DNA from: Photobacterium arenosum
GTDB taxonomy: Bacteria > Pseudomonadota > Gammaproteobacteria > Enterobacterales > Vibrionaceae
DNA length: 64,000 nucleotides
NCBI RefSeq assembly: GCF_014841115.1
Contig: NZ_JACYTP010000013.1
Location: 1 to 64,000 of the forward strand
Direction: 5' to 3'
A program made the position numbers and the translations under genes. The notes beneath the pieces were generated by a model that searched no databases, was not told the DNA's origin, and saw only the letters and a list, made by a program, of their open reading frames with translations. Positions 26,619-37,265 of this stretch are shown here, one piece after another (the first letter of the stretch is position 1; every line of letters begins with the position of its first letter).

Positions 26619-27038
26619 AACCTGTCTTTAGTCGGATATTAACAAATATCCTACATAATTATGCGAAACTGGTTTTTTTATCTGTTGCGAAAAAAGTATC
26701 TCATAATCAGTTGCCTGAGATGTTGATTAGTTTCACAGCTAGAAAAAAGTTTATATTTTTAGATGGTTAGACCAAAAAGTGTGTGTAATAGCAAGTTATC
26801 GCATTGGAATTTTTGTCTGCTGGCAGGCCACCAGTCAAAACATCTACCTTAGTCACATATTCGATTTTTTCTTCAAAAACCAGAGTAATTAACGTAACCA
26901 TTTGGCAACAAAACCCCCTACAATAGCTTTCGAGTCAACAATACCTCGCCAGAGAGAAGTTTTTTAGCGCTGAACTCGGGGCGTCGTTATAAAACCCTAT
27001 ACTAGATTGATAAAAGTAATAACGATGGAGCATCTGCT
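26619..27038. other. Gene-free stretch upstream of glutamate dehydrogenase
   Basis: An AT-rich interval of 420 bases that should carry the glutamate dehydrogenase promoter and leader. A palindromic-looking AGATGTT/TCATAAT region appears near 26700 but I cannot assign it. No gene is supported. Confidence 0.35.
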
Positions 27039-30000
27039 ATGACCGCACCTGACACAATAGTGCCGGTACTGCTTGAAAAAGTGTATGGCTTAATCCAGGA
27101 CAAGATAGAATCCCCTCAGCAGTCATTAGTCGAAGTGTTTGCTCAACGATTGTTAGGACAACTGGCAGATGATGATCTGCTTCAACGGAATGAATCTGAT
27201 TTGTATGGTGCAGTACTAAGCCTCTGGCACCATCTAGTGCAAAACAAACCTGACCAAATTTCTGTTCGTGTTTATAACCCGACATTGAGTCGATATGGCT
27301 GGCAGTCAACCCACACGGTAGTGGAGATTGTGATGCCGGATCATCCATTTCTGGTCGACTCAGTCCGTATGACATTAAACCGTCTGGGTATCACCAGTCA
27401 TTTGATGTTCAATGGCCCGTATTTCTTCAAGCGCGATGATCAAGGGGTGATCATTGAAGCATGTGGAGAATCCGGAGATCTGCAAACTTTATTCCACATT
27501 GAAGTCGATCGGTTATCCAGTAAGGAAGAAATGGATGCTTTGAGAACCGAGCTTGAGCAAGTATTGCAAGATATTGTGCTGGTCGTGAATGACTGGCAGG
27601 CAATGCAGAGCAAAATGCTGGAGATTGCAGAAGAACTTAAATCAGCGAAATTGCCGGTAGATAAAAGCCACCGTGAAGAAGCGATTGAGTTTCTGGAGTG
27701 GGTGACACGCCATAATTTTACCTTTATGGGTTATCACCAGTACGATCTGGTACCTGTTGAAGGTGATTTTGAACTGCGTCCCTGTGACGAGAAAGGTTTG
27801 GGTTTGCTGAGCAAGCCGGGTAAAGCACGTACACTGATGCTGTCTGATTTGCCAGAATCAGCACGTGTAGAAGCCAGAAAGCCAAATCTGCTGATTCTGA
27901 CCAAGAGCAACGGCAAGTCAGCGATTCACCGCCCAGCGTACATTGATTACATCGGTATTAAACGTCTGGATAAAGACGGCAATGTCATAGGCGAGCACCG
28001 CTTCACCGGCCTGTATGCTGCAACGGCTTATCATCAGACAGCGATGAATATTCCGTTGATCCGCAATAAAGTGGTACGCATTCTTCAAAGCAGTGGTTAT
28101 TCAGAAGATTCACACTCGTGGAAGGCGATGAATAACATTCTGGAAACGTATCCGCGAGATGAGCTGATTCAGGCCAGTGAAAAAGAAATGCAGGATGTGG
28201 CCAGCGGTGTTGTCAGAATGCAGGATCGTGATCTTCTGCGTCTGTTTGTTCGCCGTGATCCTTTCGGTCGCTTCTTCTCTTGCATGGTTTATGTCACCCG
28301 CGAGCGTTATAACACCGAATTGCGTGTCAAGACTCAGAAAATTTTCCAAGAGTATTTTGGCTCTAAACTGAACGTGGATTTCACCACTTTCTTCTCAGAG
28401 AGCCCACTAGCGAGAACTCATTATATTGTGCGTGTAGATAACAACAACTTTGATGTAGATGTAAAAGCGATCGAACGTAATCTGGTAGAAGCAGCGGCTT
28501 CCTGGGAAGATCGTTTAATTGATTCACTGATCTCAAATTTTGGTGAGAATCAGGGAACCCCTCTGGCGAAAAACTATGCGCGCGCCTTCCCGCGTTCTTA
28601 TAAAGAACAAATGCTGCCAGGCTCTGCGGTTGCAGATATTGAGCTGCTGGAAAGCCTGAGCGAAGACAACAAGCTGGGTATGTTGTTCTACCGTCCGCAG
28701 GAAGTGGCAACAGATTCCCGTTTTGTGAAGCTGAAACTTTACCATCGTGATGAGCCCATCCATCTGTCAGATGTGATGCCTATGCTGGAAAACCTTGGCT
28801 TACGTGTGATCGGAGAGTCGCCATACGAGATCGTTACGGCGAACGGAACAGTATTTTGGATCCTCGACTTTGCGATGCTGGTCAATGGTTGCAACGAGAT
28901 TGATCTGAGCGATGCACGAGATCGTTTCCAGGAAGCGTTTGCTGCTATCTGGCGCAGTGAACTGGAAAGTGACGGCTTTAACCGTCTTCTGTTCTGTGCA
29001 GAGCTGACTGGCCGGGAAATCACTATTGTCCGCAGCTATGCCCGTTATATGCGTCAGGTTGGTTTTCCATTCAGCCAGCAATATATTGAAGATACGCTGG
29101 CCAACCATGCTGATTTGGCGCGTGATCTGGTTGATCTGTTCGCCTTGCGTTTTGATCCGGCGAGAAAGTTCAGTGCAAAAGCTGAAGAAGCACTGATCAC
29201 TAAGATGAATGAAAAGCTGGAAGAAGTCGAAAGTCTGGATGACGACCGTATTATCCGTCGTTATATGGAAATGATTCTGGCTACCCAGCGTACTAACTAC
29301 TATCAGACTGATGAACAAGGCCAGCCTAAGCCATGGCTGTCGCTGAAACTGCGTCCGTCTGAAATTTCGGAAATTCCGGCACCTGTACCTTTCTTTGAGA
29401 TCTTCGTTTACGCGCCAGATATTGAAGGTGTTCACCTGCGTGGTGGCAAGGTGGCCCGTGGTGGCTTGCGTTGGTCAGACCGTCAGGAAGATTTCCGTAC
29501 CGAGATCCTCGGTCTGGTTAAAGCACAGCAGGTTAAGAACACAGTTATCGTACCTGTAGGTGCAAAAGGCGGATTCGTTTGTAAGCGTCAGCCGCAAATG
29601 ACAACCCGTGAGGAAATCCTGGCTGAAGGTCAGCGTTGTTACAAGCGCTTCATTCGCGCACTGTTGGATGTGACTGATAACATCGTTGAAGGCGAGGTTG
29701 TTTATCCGAGCAATGTTGTTCGTCATGATGAGGACGACCCATATCTGGTTGTTGCTGCCGATAAAGGCACCGCGACATTCTCTGATCTGGCTAACTCGGT
29801 ATCAGCAGATTATAACTTCTGGCTGGGTGACGCATTTGCTTCTGGTGGTTCTAACGGCTACGACCACAAGAAAATGGGTATCACTGCCAAAGGTGGCTGG
29901 GAGTCTGTTAAGCGTCATTTCCGTGAGCTGGGTATTGACTGCCAGACAACAGATTTCACCTGTGCTGGTGTTGGTGACATGGCCGGCGACGTATTCGGTA

Positions 30001-31868
30001 ATGGTATGTTGCTGTCTAAACATACGCGCTTGGTTGCAGCCTTTAACCACATGCACATCTTCCTGGATCCAAACCCGGATTCAGCCTCAAGCTGGGAAGA
30101 GCGTAACCGTCTGTTCAATCTTCCTCGTTCAAGCTGGGAAGATTACGATGCCAGCCTGATCTCTGAAGGGGGCGGTATATTCTCGCGTCGCAGCAAGTCT
30201 ATTAAGCTGTCACCACAAATTCAGAAACTCTTAGGTACGCGTAAACAAAGCCTGACGCCAAATGAAGTGATCAAACTGATCCTGACAATGGAAGTGGATC
30301 TGTTGTGGAACGGCGGTATCGGTACTTATGTTAAGGCTGCCAGTGAAACACATGCCGATGTTGGCGACCGTGCTAACGATGGCCTGCGTGTTAATGGCGG
30401 TGAGTTGCGCGCCAAGATCGTTGGTGAAGGTGGTAACCTGGGTATGACTCAGCTGGGTCGTGTTGAGTTTGCGATCAATGGCGGACGGGTTAACACAGAC
30501 TTCATTGACAACGTGGGCGGTGTAGATTGCTCTGATAACGAAGTTAACATTAAGATCCTGCTCAATGGTCTGGTTGCGGCGGGTGATCTGACATACAAGC
30601 AACGCAACCTTCTGCTTGAGCAGATGGAAGATGAAGTAGGCGATATCGTACTGGACGATGCGTACACCCAAAGTGAGTCTATTTCTGTGACTCAGCATCA
30701 AAGCGTACAGCTGCTGAAAGAGCAGATCCGCTTCATTCATCATCTGGAAAAAGAAGCCAAGCTGGACCGTGGTTTGGAGTATCTTCCAGATGACGATACA
30801 CTGGCAGAGCGCGAGAAAGACGGCATTGGTCTGACGCGTCCGGAGCTGGCTGTATTGGTTGCTTACGGCAAGATGGTACTGAAAGAAGAGCTGGTTACTG
30901 AAGAGATCACTGAAGATCCTTATCATAACCGCCTGCTGCCGGCATACTTCCCGAAAGCACTGCAGGAAAAGTATCGTACTCAGATGGAAAATCACCCTCT
31001 GAAAGGAGAGTTGATTGCCACATCGCTGGCTAACCAGATGTCTAACGAGATGGGTTGTAACTTTGTTACCCGTTTGCAGGAAGAGACGGGTTCGACAGTG
31101 GCGGAAATTTCGTCTGCTTACTCTGTTGGCCGTGATGTGTTTGGCTTTGAGCAGTTCTTCGAGCAAATCCGCGAGCTGGACAATAAAGTGCCTGCGCATA
31201 TCCAGTACGAAATGATGTATCGTTGCCGTCGTATGCTGCGTCGCATCACTCGCTGGTTCTTGCGTAACCGCGATCGTAAGATGGGCATTGAAGAGCAAAT
31301 TGCATTCTATCAGCCAACGCTGAACAACCTGCGTGATAACCTGGAGCAATACCTGGTGGCTGAAGAGGTGCAGGAGCATGATGATCAGGCGAACAGCATG
31401 ATCAACGAAGGCGTCCCGGCACAGCTTGCGCACAATATTGCCCGCCTGAGCAGCTTGTACTCTGCCATGGATATTGCGCAGAGTGCGAAAGAGCTGAACA
31501 AAGATGTTGGCTTTATTGCTCGTGTCTACTTTGTACTTGGCGCACAGTTATCACTGCACTGGTTCCTGCAACAGGTTCATAATCAGCCGGTTGAAAACCA
31601 TTGGCAGGCACTGGCTCGTGCTTCTTTCCGTGAAGATCTGGATTGGCAGCAACGTCAGCTCACATCTGCAGTTATCGGAGCAGGCAAGGGCAGTGAAAAA
31701 CCTGAAACGCTGATTGAGATGTGGATTGAGCATCATCACTCCGCCATTCAACGCTGGGAAAGCGTACTTGCTGAATTCAAGGTGGGTACAGCCCATGAAT
31801 TTGCAAAATTCTCCGTTGCAATGCGTGAATTGGTGCTATTAAATTTGAATTGCAAACCAAATCAGTGA
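27039..31868 (+). CDS. NAD-specific glutamate dehydrogenase, large (L-180) type
   Basis: A 1609-residue enzyme that deaminates glutamate to 2-oxoglutarate using NAD+, mainly in amino-acid catabolism. The length and the N-terminal regulatory region (ACT-like segments, about 1-600) mark the large-GDH class (often named gdhB in pseudomonads). The catalytic core (about 780-1250) contains RGGKVARGGLRWSDRQEDFR, GAKGGFVCKRQP and the dinucleotide-binding region with GVGDMAGDVFGNGML and KIVGEGGNLG. The C-terminal helical domain follows. It is a single gene with a GGAG Shine-Dalgarno and a terminator. Confidence 0.95.
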   Translation: MTAPDTIVPVLLEKVYGLIQDKIESPQQSLVEVFAQRLLGQLADDDLLQRNESDLYGAVLSLWHHLVQNKPDQISVRVYNPTLSRYGWQSTHTVVEIVMPDHPFLVDSVRMTLNRLGITSHLMFNGPYFFKRDDQGVIIEACGESGDLQTLFHIEVDRLSSKEEMDALRTELEQVLQDIVLVVNDWQAMQSKMLEIAEELKSAKLPVDKSHREEAIEFLEWVTRHNFTFMGYHQYDLVPVEGDFELRPCDEKGLGLLSKPGKARTLMLSDLPESARVEARKPNLLILTKSNGKSAIHRPAYIDYIGIKRLDKDGNVIGEHRFTGLYAATAYHQTAMNIPLIRNKVVRILQSSGYSEDSHSWKAMNNILETYPRDELIQASEKEMQDVASGVVRMQDRDLLRLFVRRDPFGRFFSCMVYVTRERYNTELRVKTQKIFQEYFGSKLNVDFTTFFSESPLARTHYIVRVDNNNFDVDVKAIERNLVEAAASWEDRLIDSLISNFGENQGTPLAKNYARAFPRSYKEQMLPGSAVADIELLESLSEDNKLGMLFYRPQEVATDSRFVKLKLYHRDEPIHLSDVMPMLENLGLRVIGESPYEIVTANGTVFWILDFAMLVNGCNEIDLSDARDRFQEAFAAIWRSELESDGFNRLLFCAELTGREITIVRSYARYMRQVGFPFSQQYIEDTLANHADLARDLVDLFALRFDPARKFSAKAEEALITKMNEKLEEVESLDDDRIIRRYMEMILATQRTNYYQTDEQGQPKPWLSLKLRPSEISEIPAPVPFFEIFVYAPDIEGVHLRGGKVARGGLRWSDRQEDFRTEILGLVKAQQVKNTVIVPVGAKGGFVCKRQPQMTTREEILAEGQRCYKRFIRALLDVTDNIVEGEVVYPSNVVRHDEDDPYLVVAADKGTATFSDLANSVSADYNFWLGDAFASGGSNGYDHKKMGITAKGGWESVKRHFRELGIDCQTTDFTCAGVGDMAGDVFGNGMLLSKHTRLVAAFNHMHIFLDPNPDSASSWEERNRLFNLPRSSWEDYDASLISEGGGIFSRRSKSIKLSPQIQKLLGTRKQSLTPNEVIKLILTMEVDLLWNGGIGTYVKAASETHADVGDRANDGLRVNGGELRAKIVGEGGNLGMTQLGRVEFAINGGRVNTDFIDNVGGVDCSDNEVNIKILLNGLVAAGDLTYKQRNLLLEQMEDEVGDIVLDDAYTQSESISVTQHQSVQLLKEQIRFIHHLEKEAKLDRGLEYLPDDDTLAEREKDGIGLTRPELAVLVAYGKMVLKEELVTEEITEDPYHNRLLPAYFPKALQEKYRTQMENHPLKGELIATSLANQMSNEMGCNFVTRLQEETGSTVAEISSAYSVGRDVFGFEQFFEQIRELDNKVPAHIQYEMMYRCRRMLRRITRWFLRNRDRKMGIEEQIAFYQPTLNNLRDNLEQYLVAEEVQEHDDQANSMINEGVPAQLAHNIARLSSLYSAMDIAQSAKELNKDVGFIARVYFVLGAQLSLHWFLQQVHNQPVENHWQALARASFREDLDWQQRQLTSAVIGAGKGSEKPETLIEMWIEHHHSAIQRWESVLAEFKVGTAHEFAKFSVAMRELVLLNLNCKPNQ

Positions 31869-31875
31869 ATAATCT

Positions 31876-31902
31876 AGCCCCGTTTATACGGGGCTTTTTT
31901 TT
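31876..31902 (+). terminator. Terminator of glutamate dehydrogenase gene
   Basis: AGCCCCG-TTTATA-CGGGGCT followed by eight T, directly before pyrD. Confidence 0.92.
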
Positions 31903-31913
31903 AAGGAGGTATA

Positions 31914-32933
31914 ATGATTTACCGCCTCGCGCGTTCGGCCATGTTTCAGCTTGATCCTGAAAAAGCGCATGATTTGGCTATCAAGAACTTTTCTCGCTTC
32001 ACCGGTACACCTCTCGATATTTTTTACCGCCAAAACCTCCCTGATCGTCCTGTTGAAGTCATGGGACTCAAGTTTAAAAACCCTGTTGGTCTGGCCGCTG
32101 GCCTGGATAAAAATGGCGAGTGTATTGATGCCTTTGGCGCAATGGGCTTCGGATTTGTTGAAGTCGGCACTGTGACGCCTAAACCTCAGCCGGGAAATGA
32201 CAAACCCAGACTTTTTCGGGTAAAACCTGCAGAAGGTATTATCAACCGGTTCGGTTTCAACAATAAAGGCGTTGACCAACTGGTTGAAAATGTAAAGAAA
32301 GCCACGTTTGACGGAATTATCGGTATCAACATCGGTAAAAACAAAGATACACCGTTGGAGAAAGGGGTAGACGACTATCTGATTTGTATGGATAAAGTCT
32401 ACGAGCATGCTGGCTATATCGTTTTGAATATCTCATCACCGAATACGCCTGGACTGCGTAATCTTCAATACGGTGAGGCATTGGATGATTTGCTGACGCA
32501 ATTGAAGAGCAGACAAACATCGCTGGCTGAGAAGTTTGGCCGATACGTGCCGCTTACGCTGAAGATCGCGCCTGATCTCGAAGATCACGAGCTGATCCAG
32601 ATTGCCGATTCATTGATCCGAAATGAGATAGACGGTGTGATAGGGACGAATACGACCCTGGATCGTACCCTGGTACAGGGAATGCCGCATTGTGATGAGG
32701 CTGGCGGCTTGAGTGGGCGTCCGCTGCAGCACAGAAGCACGGAAGTCATCCGCATGCTTAATCATGAGCTAAAAGGGCAAATCCCTATTATTGGGGTAGG
32801 TGGCATTGATTCAGCCATTGCTGCAAGAGAGAAGCTGCTAGCCGGTGCCAGTTTGGTCCAGGTATATTCAGGCTTTATCTATCATGGTCCTAAGCTGGTT
32901 AAAGATATCGTACTCAATTGTGATTTACGATAA
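31914..32933 (+). CDS. pyrD: Dihydroorotate dehydrogenase (quinone), class 2
   Basis: A 339-residue flavoprotein of pyrimidine biosynthesis, linked to the membrane quinone pool through its N-terminal helices. The FMN barrel shows [26 protein letters not shown] and the catalytic serine region [10 protein letters not shown] (Ser about 174), typical of class 2. AAGGAGG precedes the ATG. Length equals E. coli PyrD (336) closely. The pyrD-zapC-rlmKL order is the same as in enterobacteria and vibrios. Confidence 0.96.
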   Translation: MIYRLARSAMFQLDPEKAHDLAIKNFSRFTGTPLDIFYRQNLPDRPVEVMGLKFKNPVGLAAGLDKNGECIDAFGAMGFGFVEVGTVTPKPQPGNDKPRLFRVKPAEGIINRFGFNNKGVDQLVENVKKATFDGIIGINIGKNKDTPLEKGVDDYLICMDKVYEHAGYIVLNISSPNTPGLRNLQYGEALDDLLTQLKSRQTSLAEKFGRYVPLTLKIAPDLEDHELIQIADSLIRNEIDGVIGTNTTLDRTLVQGMPHCDEAGGLSGRPLQHRSTEVIRMLNHELKGQIPIIGVGGIDSAIAAREKLLAGASLVQVYSGFIYHGPKLVKDIVLNCDLR

Positions 32934-32936
32934 TGA

Positions 32937-32949
32937 GTGACGCTGTCAC
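32937..32949. promoter_or_regulatory. matS site
   Basis: GTGACGCTGTCAC, exact match to GTGACRNYGTCAC, just after the pyrD stop in intergenic DNA. Confidence 0.78.
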
Positions 32950-32986
32950 TAAACGTTAGCGTTTGTAAATCTGCCGTCATACAAAC

Positions 32987-33014
32987 AACGCCCACTTTAT
33001 GTGGGCGTTTTTTT
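32987..33014 (+). terminator. Terminator of pyrD
   Basis: AACGCCCAC-TTTAT-GTGGGCGTT with T7, 53 bases after the pyrD stop. Confidence 0.9.
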
Positions 33015-33181
33015 GTTCCAACATCGGTAAAAAGCGGTATTTTGTCAAAATTACATAGCTTAACACTATGATCTTACAAATTTTTTCCCCTTTTATTTTA
33101 CCACTTACTTAGTACAATTCCTTTTACGTACTTAATTTGCTTGCTTTGATCACAGTTAAGACACTGACATTGGAGCCTATC

Positions 33182-33721
33182 GTGTTAAAACCAAATAATT
33201 CATGGACGTGGTATTACGACCAGAAGAATGACTCTTTAATGCTCGACCTGGGCGAAGAGATGGTTTTCCGCGTTTCAATTCCGAGTAAACATCTTATTGC
33301 TTGCGCCTTTAACCGATGTGAGTTCACGGTTGACGATGCAAGTACCTATCAAACATACCTCGAAAATATTTCTGCGCTGGATTTGTCTGCTCCGCGTAAG
33401 GTCGAGCTGGCCTTAAATGCTGTCGCTGCCAGTCGTTTTCATAAACCCATGATGCCTAAAAGCTGGTTTTTTTCTCAGCAAGAGGGGGGGTATACGCCTC
33501 ATAACGGCGAGATCATCGGGCTGGATACCGATTTCGGCTCTGCCCGTTACCTGGTTATTGAAAACAGCGGCTGTGCGAGCCTGTGCATGCTGGCGGATGT
33601 GGAATCTCATGTTCTGACGTCAGGGAAAGAAATGGAATTCTGCGGCATTATCAAAGTAATGAACGACAGAATGCAGGCCGTCCATTTAGACACAGAGCTT
33701 GGCCTGGCGCTGGTAGGCTAA
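33182..33721 (+). CDS. zapC: Cell division protein ZapC
   Basis: A 179-residue cytoplasmic protein that promotes FtsZ filament bundling. It matches ZapC in NSWTWYYDQKNDSLMLDLGEEMVF, KPMMPKSWFF and IIKVMNDRMQAVHL. The start is a GTG at 33182 (reading MLKPNNSW), preceded by GGAG at 7 bases; this gives the family length (E. coli 180). A start at 33137 would add residues absent in homologues. It lies between pyrD and rlmKL, the conserved order. Confidence 0.92.
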   Translation: MLKPNNSWTWYYDQKNDSLMLDLGEEMVFRVSIPSKHLIACAFNRCEFTVDDASTYQTYLENISALDLSAPRKVELALNAVAASRFHKPMMPKSWFFSQQEGGYTPHNGEIIGLDTDFGSARYLVIENSGCASLCMLADVESHVLTSGKEMEFCGIIKVMNDRMQAVHLDTELGLALVG

Positions 33722-34839
33722 TCGTTGGCCTGGAAAAGTATATTTAACAACGATTTACAGCAATAGGCTTTAAAAGCACATTTCTATATATCCCCAATAA
33801 GCTATCAGCCACTTGTCATATAGTGCCTGGTTAATCAGCTGCTTTACGTGACCGGATTTAGCTGTCTGTGTCACGGCTCGATTCTCTGCGCCAATTCCCA
33901 CACTCTCTTCTTATCTAAACACACGTATTTTATCTCATGCCGCTTCTTGCACCTTGAACAGGCCTTTGGCTAAATCAGGGTGTTTTCTCAGCCCCTGTTC
34001 TCAACAGAGGGCGTCATGCTTTGCTATCAGCTATCGCCTTTTTGTCTTTTTAGCGGCTCCAGATACATCCGCTGCCGTGGGGATAATAGTCATCAGTGCA
34101 GCATCTGATGAATATCTATACGGGTATTGAGCGACATAACGTCATCTTGATGCAAAAAATCAGTAAAAATAGGGACTTTTTTATAGTTACTTGTCTTTTT
34201 TTTGGACAAAAAAACACCACTATTTTCCGGTAAATTATCGTTTATCTGGGTGGATATTTCCCTGTTTTCCTCATTTGTGAAAGTCCATTACAAACCCGAA
34301 CAAGCGCATCATATTAAGTTTCCCAACAGGAAAGAGTTGCATCTGGAGCGAACAGTGCAGCGAGAGATTATTGTATATACATAGGTGTGGAGATAGCGAA
34401 TGCTTACAAACATTGCTTGTGTTTGGCCGCTGTATCTTCAGTAATCACGCTGTCACTCTGATTACTGATTATTATTAAGCTGTTGATTTTAATAGGATTT
34501 ATTTTACTGTTTCCATGAGGAAACGATTTTCGGGCGTAGAGGTAAGTGCTTGCTAAATCCGTATTATGAATTGTATTCAAGGAGTTAGGCTAGGTTCGTT
34601 TCCTGTGGGAAACTATCTGCCTGGGTGAGATGCTCTGAAAAGTATGCGTTTATCTGTTTTGCTATCTTGGCGTGTGGCGGATTGCAAAGATAAACCGTCT
34701 GTGAAGTGGCAAACTGCGATTGTTAGCTTGATTTATACTCGAACAGTGCAGAAAAAATGACTGGCCGGCATAGCTGATACAGGCGCATATCTGTGAATTC
34801 AGGTATAATCGCGGGCAACATTTGTTTGAAAAGAAACCC
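33722..34839. other. 1.1-kb gene-free region between zapC and rlmKL
   Basis: No ORF here has convincing coding features. The DNA is AT-rich with several T runs (34172-34213). Two matching palindromes GTTTCC-N4-GGAAAC lie at 34509-34524 and 34598-34613, 89 bases apart. A -10-like TATAAT at 34804-34809 fits the rlmKL promoter. The region is unusually long for this compact genome. A small RNA, a long leader or decayed genes are all possible; I cannot decide. Confidence 0.45.
34509..34613. repeat. Pair of GTTTCC-N4-GGAAAC palindromes
   Basis: Two perfect 6-base-arm palindromes with spacers ATGA (34509-34524) and TGTG (34598-34613). Their spacing of 89 bases, about eight or nine helical turns, and lack of T tracts suggest protein-binding sites rather than terminators. 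Confidence 0.4.
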
Positions 34840-36984
34840 ATGAATCAATATCTCGCTATTACTTCCCGCGGTCTGGAAAATCTTCTGGCCGATGAACTGA
34901 CTCAATTAGGTGCTGCACAAGTAAAAGTTGTGCATGCCGGCGTTCGCTTTTCCGCTGATCAGAATACGGCTTATCGTTGCTGTTTATGGACTCGTGTTGC
35001 ATCACGTATCGTCCAGGTATTAAGCGAATTCAACGTCAGGAACGATCTGGATCTGTATCTCGGCGCGACAGCGATCAGCTGGGAGCAGTATTTCAGTTCC
35101 CGTACCCGTATTGTGGTCGACTTCAACGGTACTAACCGTGAAATCCGTAACAGCCAGTATGGCGCGATGAAAGTTAAGGATGCCATTGTTGACCGGTTTA
35201 CCAAGGGAAATCAGCCTCGTCCGACAATTGACCGTGAACGACCTGATTTACGCATCCACGTGCGTTTGTCGAACGATAAAGCCATTGTGGGTTTGGATAT
35301 GGCGGGGAGTGGCCTTCACCAGCGCGGGTATCGTACTGAAGCGGGTAAAGCACCATTGCGCGAGACTCACGCTGCGGCTTTGGTGATGAAAAGTGGCTGG
35401 ACGCCAGAGAAGCCATTGTTAGATCCAATGTGTGGCTCAGGCACATTATTGATTGAGGCTGCCATGATAGCAGCGGAAATTGCGCCGGGATTAAAGCGTA
35501 AGCGTTGGGGTTTTGAAGTCTTAAATGATTTTGACCAGGATGCCTGGCAAGAGATTCATGCTGAAGCCTCTGTGAAAGCCCGTCGGGGTGTGGCTAACGT
35601 CACAACACCTTTCTTTGGCCGCGAAATGGACAGGCGTATTCTGAGTGTGGCCAGAGACAACGCAGGCCGCGCCGGTGTGAGTGAGCTGATTGATTTCGAA
35701 TACGGTGATGCCACCCAATTGGTTCGTCCTAACGGATTCGAGACCGGTGTGATTTTGTGTAACCCCCCTTATGGTGAGCGCTTGGGTACCACACCTGAGC
35801 TGATTGCGCTTTACACCGAGTTAGGAAATCGTCTCAAGCTGGCCTTTGCCGGTTCAGTGGCGTCGATCTTCTCATCGTCGAATGAATTGCTGAGCTGTAT
35901 GCGTATGCGGGCCGATAAGCAGTTTAAGCTGCGTAACGGCGCATTAGATTGTGTGCTCAAGACATATCAGATCACTGCTGGTGGTGTTAAGCAGGTAGAG
36001 GGTGCTAAAGAAGGACAACTTGAAGAAACGCTGGTTGCACCGGATTTTGCGAATCGCCTGAAGAAAAACCTGTCGAAATTAGATAAATGGGCAAAGAAAG
36101 AAGAGTTGGATTGCTATCGGGTCTACGATGCCGATTTGCCTGACTACAATGCCGCGATCGACAAGTATGCCGACTATGTGGTGATTCAGGAGTACGCAGC
36201 ACCTAAATCAGTACCTGAGGAAACGGCCCGCCGTCGATTGATGGATATTATGCGTGCCACCATCCAGGTGACCGGGGTTGACAGCGATAAAGTGGTGTTG
36301 AAGGTGCGAGAGCGCCAGAAAGGTAAAAGCCAGTATCAGAAGCTGTCTAATGCATCGCGTTATATGACGGTCAACGAATACGGAGTAAAGCTGCAGGTTA
36401 ACCTGTTTGATTATCTCGACACCGGGCTGTTTCTGGATCATAAAATTACCCGTCGTCGTCTTGGCGAGATGTCAAAAGGCAAAGATTTCCTCAATCTGTT
36501 TGCTTACACAGGCTCGGCAACGGTGCATGCTGCTTGCGGTGGCGCTAAATCCACCACAACGGTTGATATGTCAAATACCTATCTGCGTTGGGCACAGGAA
36601 AATATGGCCTTGAATGGTCAGGTCGGCCGTCAGCATGAGTATGTTCAGGCGGACTGCCTGCAATGGCTGCAGGAAGTGGATGACACCTTTGATTTGATCT
36701 TCATTGATCCGCCAACTTTCTCTAACTCTAAGCGCATGAAACAGAGTTTTGATGTGCAGCGTGACCACATCATGCTGATGGAGAACCTGAAGCGAATGCT
36801 GCGCAAGGGGGGAGAGATTGTGTTTTCAAACAATAAACGCCACTTCAAGATGGATGAAGCGGCATTAGCAGATTTGGGGCTGGTGGCGAAGAACATATCT
36901 TCTGAAACACTGCCGATGGATTTTGCCCGTAATAAGCAAATTCATAACTGCTGGATTATTACCCATAAGGAAGGCGATGTTTGA
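34840..36984 (+). CDS. rlmL: Bifunctional 23S rRNA methyltransferase RlmKL
   Basis: A 714-residue fusion enzyme that makes m2G2445 (N-terminal RlmL part) and m7G2069 (C-terminal RlmK part) in 23S rRNA. The THUMP domain lies at about 45-155; the RlmL catalytic motif NPPYGERLG at about 307; the RlmK part has [12 protein letters not shown] and the motif DPPTFSNSK at about 622. The ATG at 34840 ([13 protein letters not shown]) aligns with homologues; an upstream TTG would add six residues. E. coli RlmKL has 702 residues. Confidence 0.95.
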   Translation: MNQYLAITSRGLENLLADELTQLGAAQVKVVHAGVRFSADQNTAYRCCLWTRVASRIVQVLSEFNVRNDLDLYLGATAISWEQYFSSRTRIVVDFNGTNREIRNSQYGAMKVKDAIVDRFTKGNQPRPTIDRERPDLRIHVRLSNDKAIVGLDMAGSGLHQRGYRTEAGKAPLRETHAAALVMKSGWTPEKPLLDPMCGSGTLLIEAAMIAAEIAPGLKRKRWGFEVLNDFDQDAWQEIHAEASVKARRGVANVTTPFFGREMDRRILSVARDNAGRAGVSELIDFEYGDATQLVRPNGFETGVILCNPPYGERLGTTPELIALYTELGNRLKLAFAGSVASIFSSSNELLSCMRMRADKQFKLRNGALDCVLKTYQITAGGVKQVEGAKEGQLEETLVAPDFANRLKKNLSKLDKWAKKEELDCYRVYDADLPDYNAAIDKYADYVVIQEYAAPKSVPEETARRRLMDIMRATIQVTGVDSDKVVLKVRERQKGKSQYQKLSNASRYMTVNEYGVKLQVNLFDYLDTGLFLDHKITRRRLGEMSKGKDFLNLFAYTGSATVHAACGGAKSTTTVDMSNTYLRWAQENMALNGQVGRQHEYVQADCLQWLQEVDDTFDLIFIDPPTFSNSKRMKQSFDVQRDHIMLMENLKRMLRKGGEIVFSNNKRHFKMDEAALADLGLVAKNISSETLPMDFARNKQIHNCWIITHKEGDV

Positions 36985-37016
36985 GTCGCTGAAGTCGATA
37001 AACTAAGGATTGTTAC

Positions 37017-37265
37017 TTGTCTATCATCCTCTACAGTACGGAGGGATGCCACCTCTGTGAGCAGGCGTATGCACTGCTTACGGAGGCTGGAGTTTCAGAG
37101 CAGGTAGATGTCGTTGATATTGCTTTTGACGACAACCTGTTTTCCCGTTACGGCGTCACAATACCGGTCGTATCTTTTTACGACAATGAATCTGTTTCTG
37201 AGCTTGGCTGGCCTTTCGATGCCGCTGAGCTGGCACTTTGGTTAAAGAGTCATGGCATTAATTAA
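37017..37265 (+). CDS. Glutaredoxin-like protein (DUF836)
   Basis: An 82-residue thioredoxin-fold protein with a redox motif CHLC in LYSTEGCHLCEQ and the cis-proline region GVTIPVVSFYDN. It starts with TTG at 37017, supported by AAGGAT about 7 bases upstream; no ATG fits the family start. It lies 32 bases after rlmKL and overlaps the uup start by 14 bases, so the three form an operon. The same small gene sits between rlmL and uup in vibrios. Its substrate is unknown. Confidence 0.85.
   Translation: MSIILYSTEGCHLCEQAYALLTEAGVSEQVDVVDIAFDDNLFSRYGVTIPVVSFYDNESVSELGWPFDAAELALWLKSHGIN

Noticed and set aside
28800-29435. 211-codon minus-strand frame inside glutamate dehydrogenase
   Set aside because: Same reason: antisense shadow without start signals or family resemblance.
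30231-31433. 400-codon open frame on the minus strand inside glutamate dehydrogenase
   Set aside because: Shadow of a strongly biased, conserved gene; composition (His/Gln-rich) is that of an antisense frame.
34202-34384. 60-codon frame in the zapC-rlmKL gap
   Set aside because: No Shine-Dalgarno, no family resemblance and starts in a T-rich tract; too weak to call.
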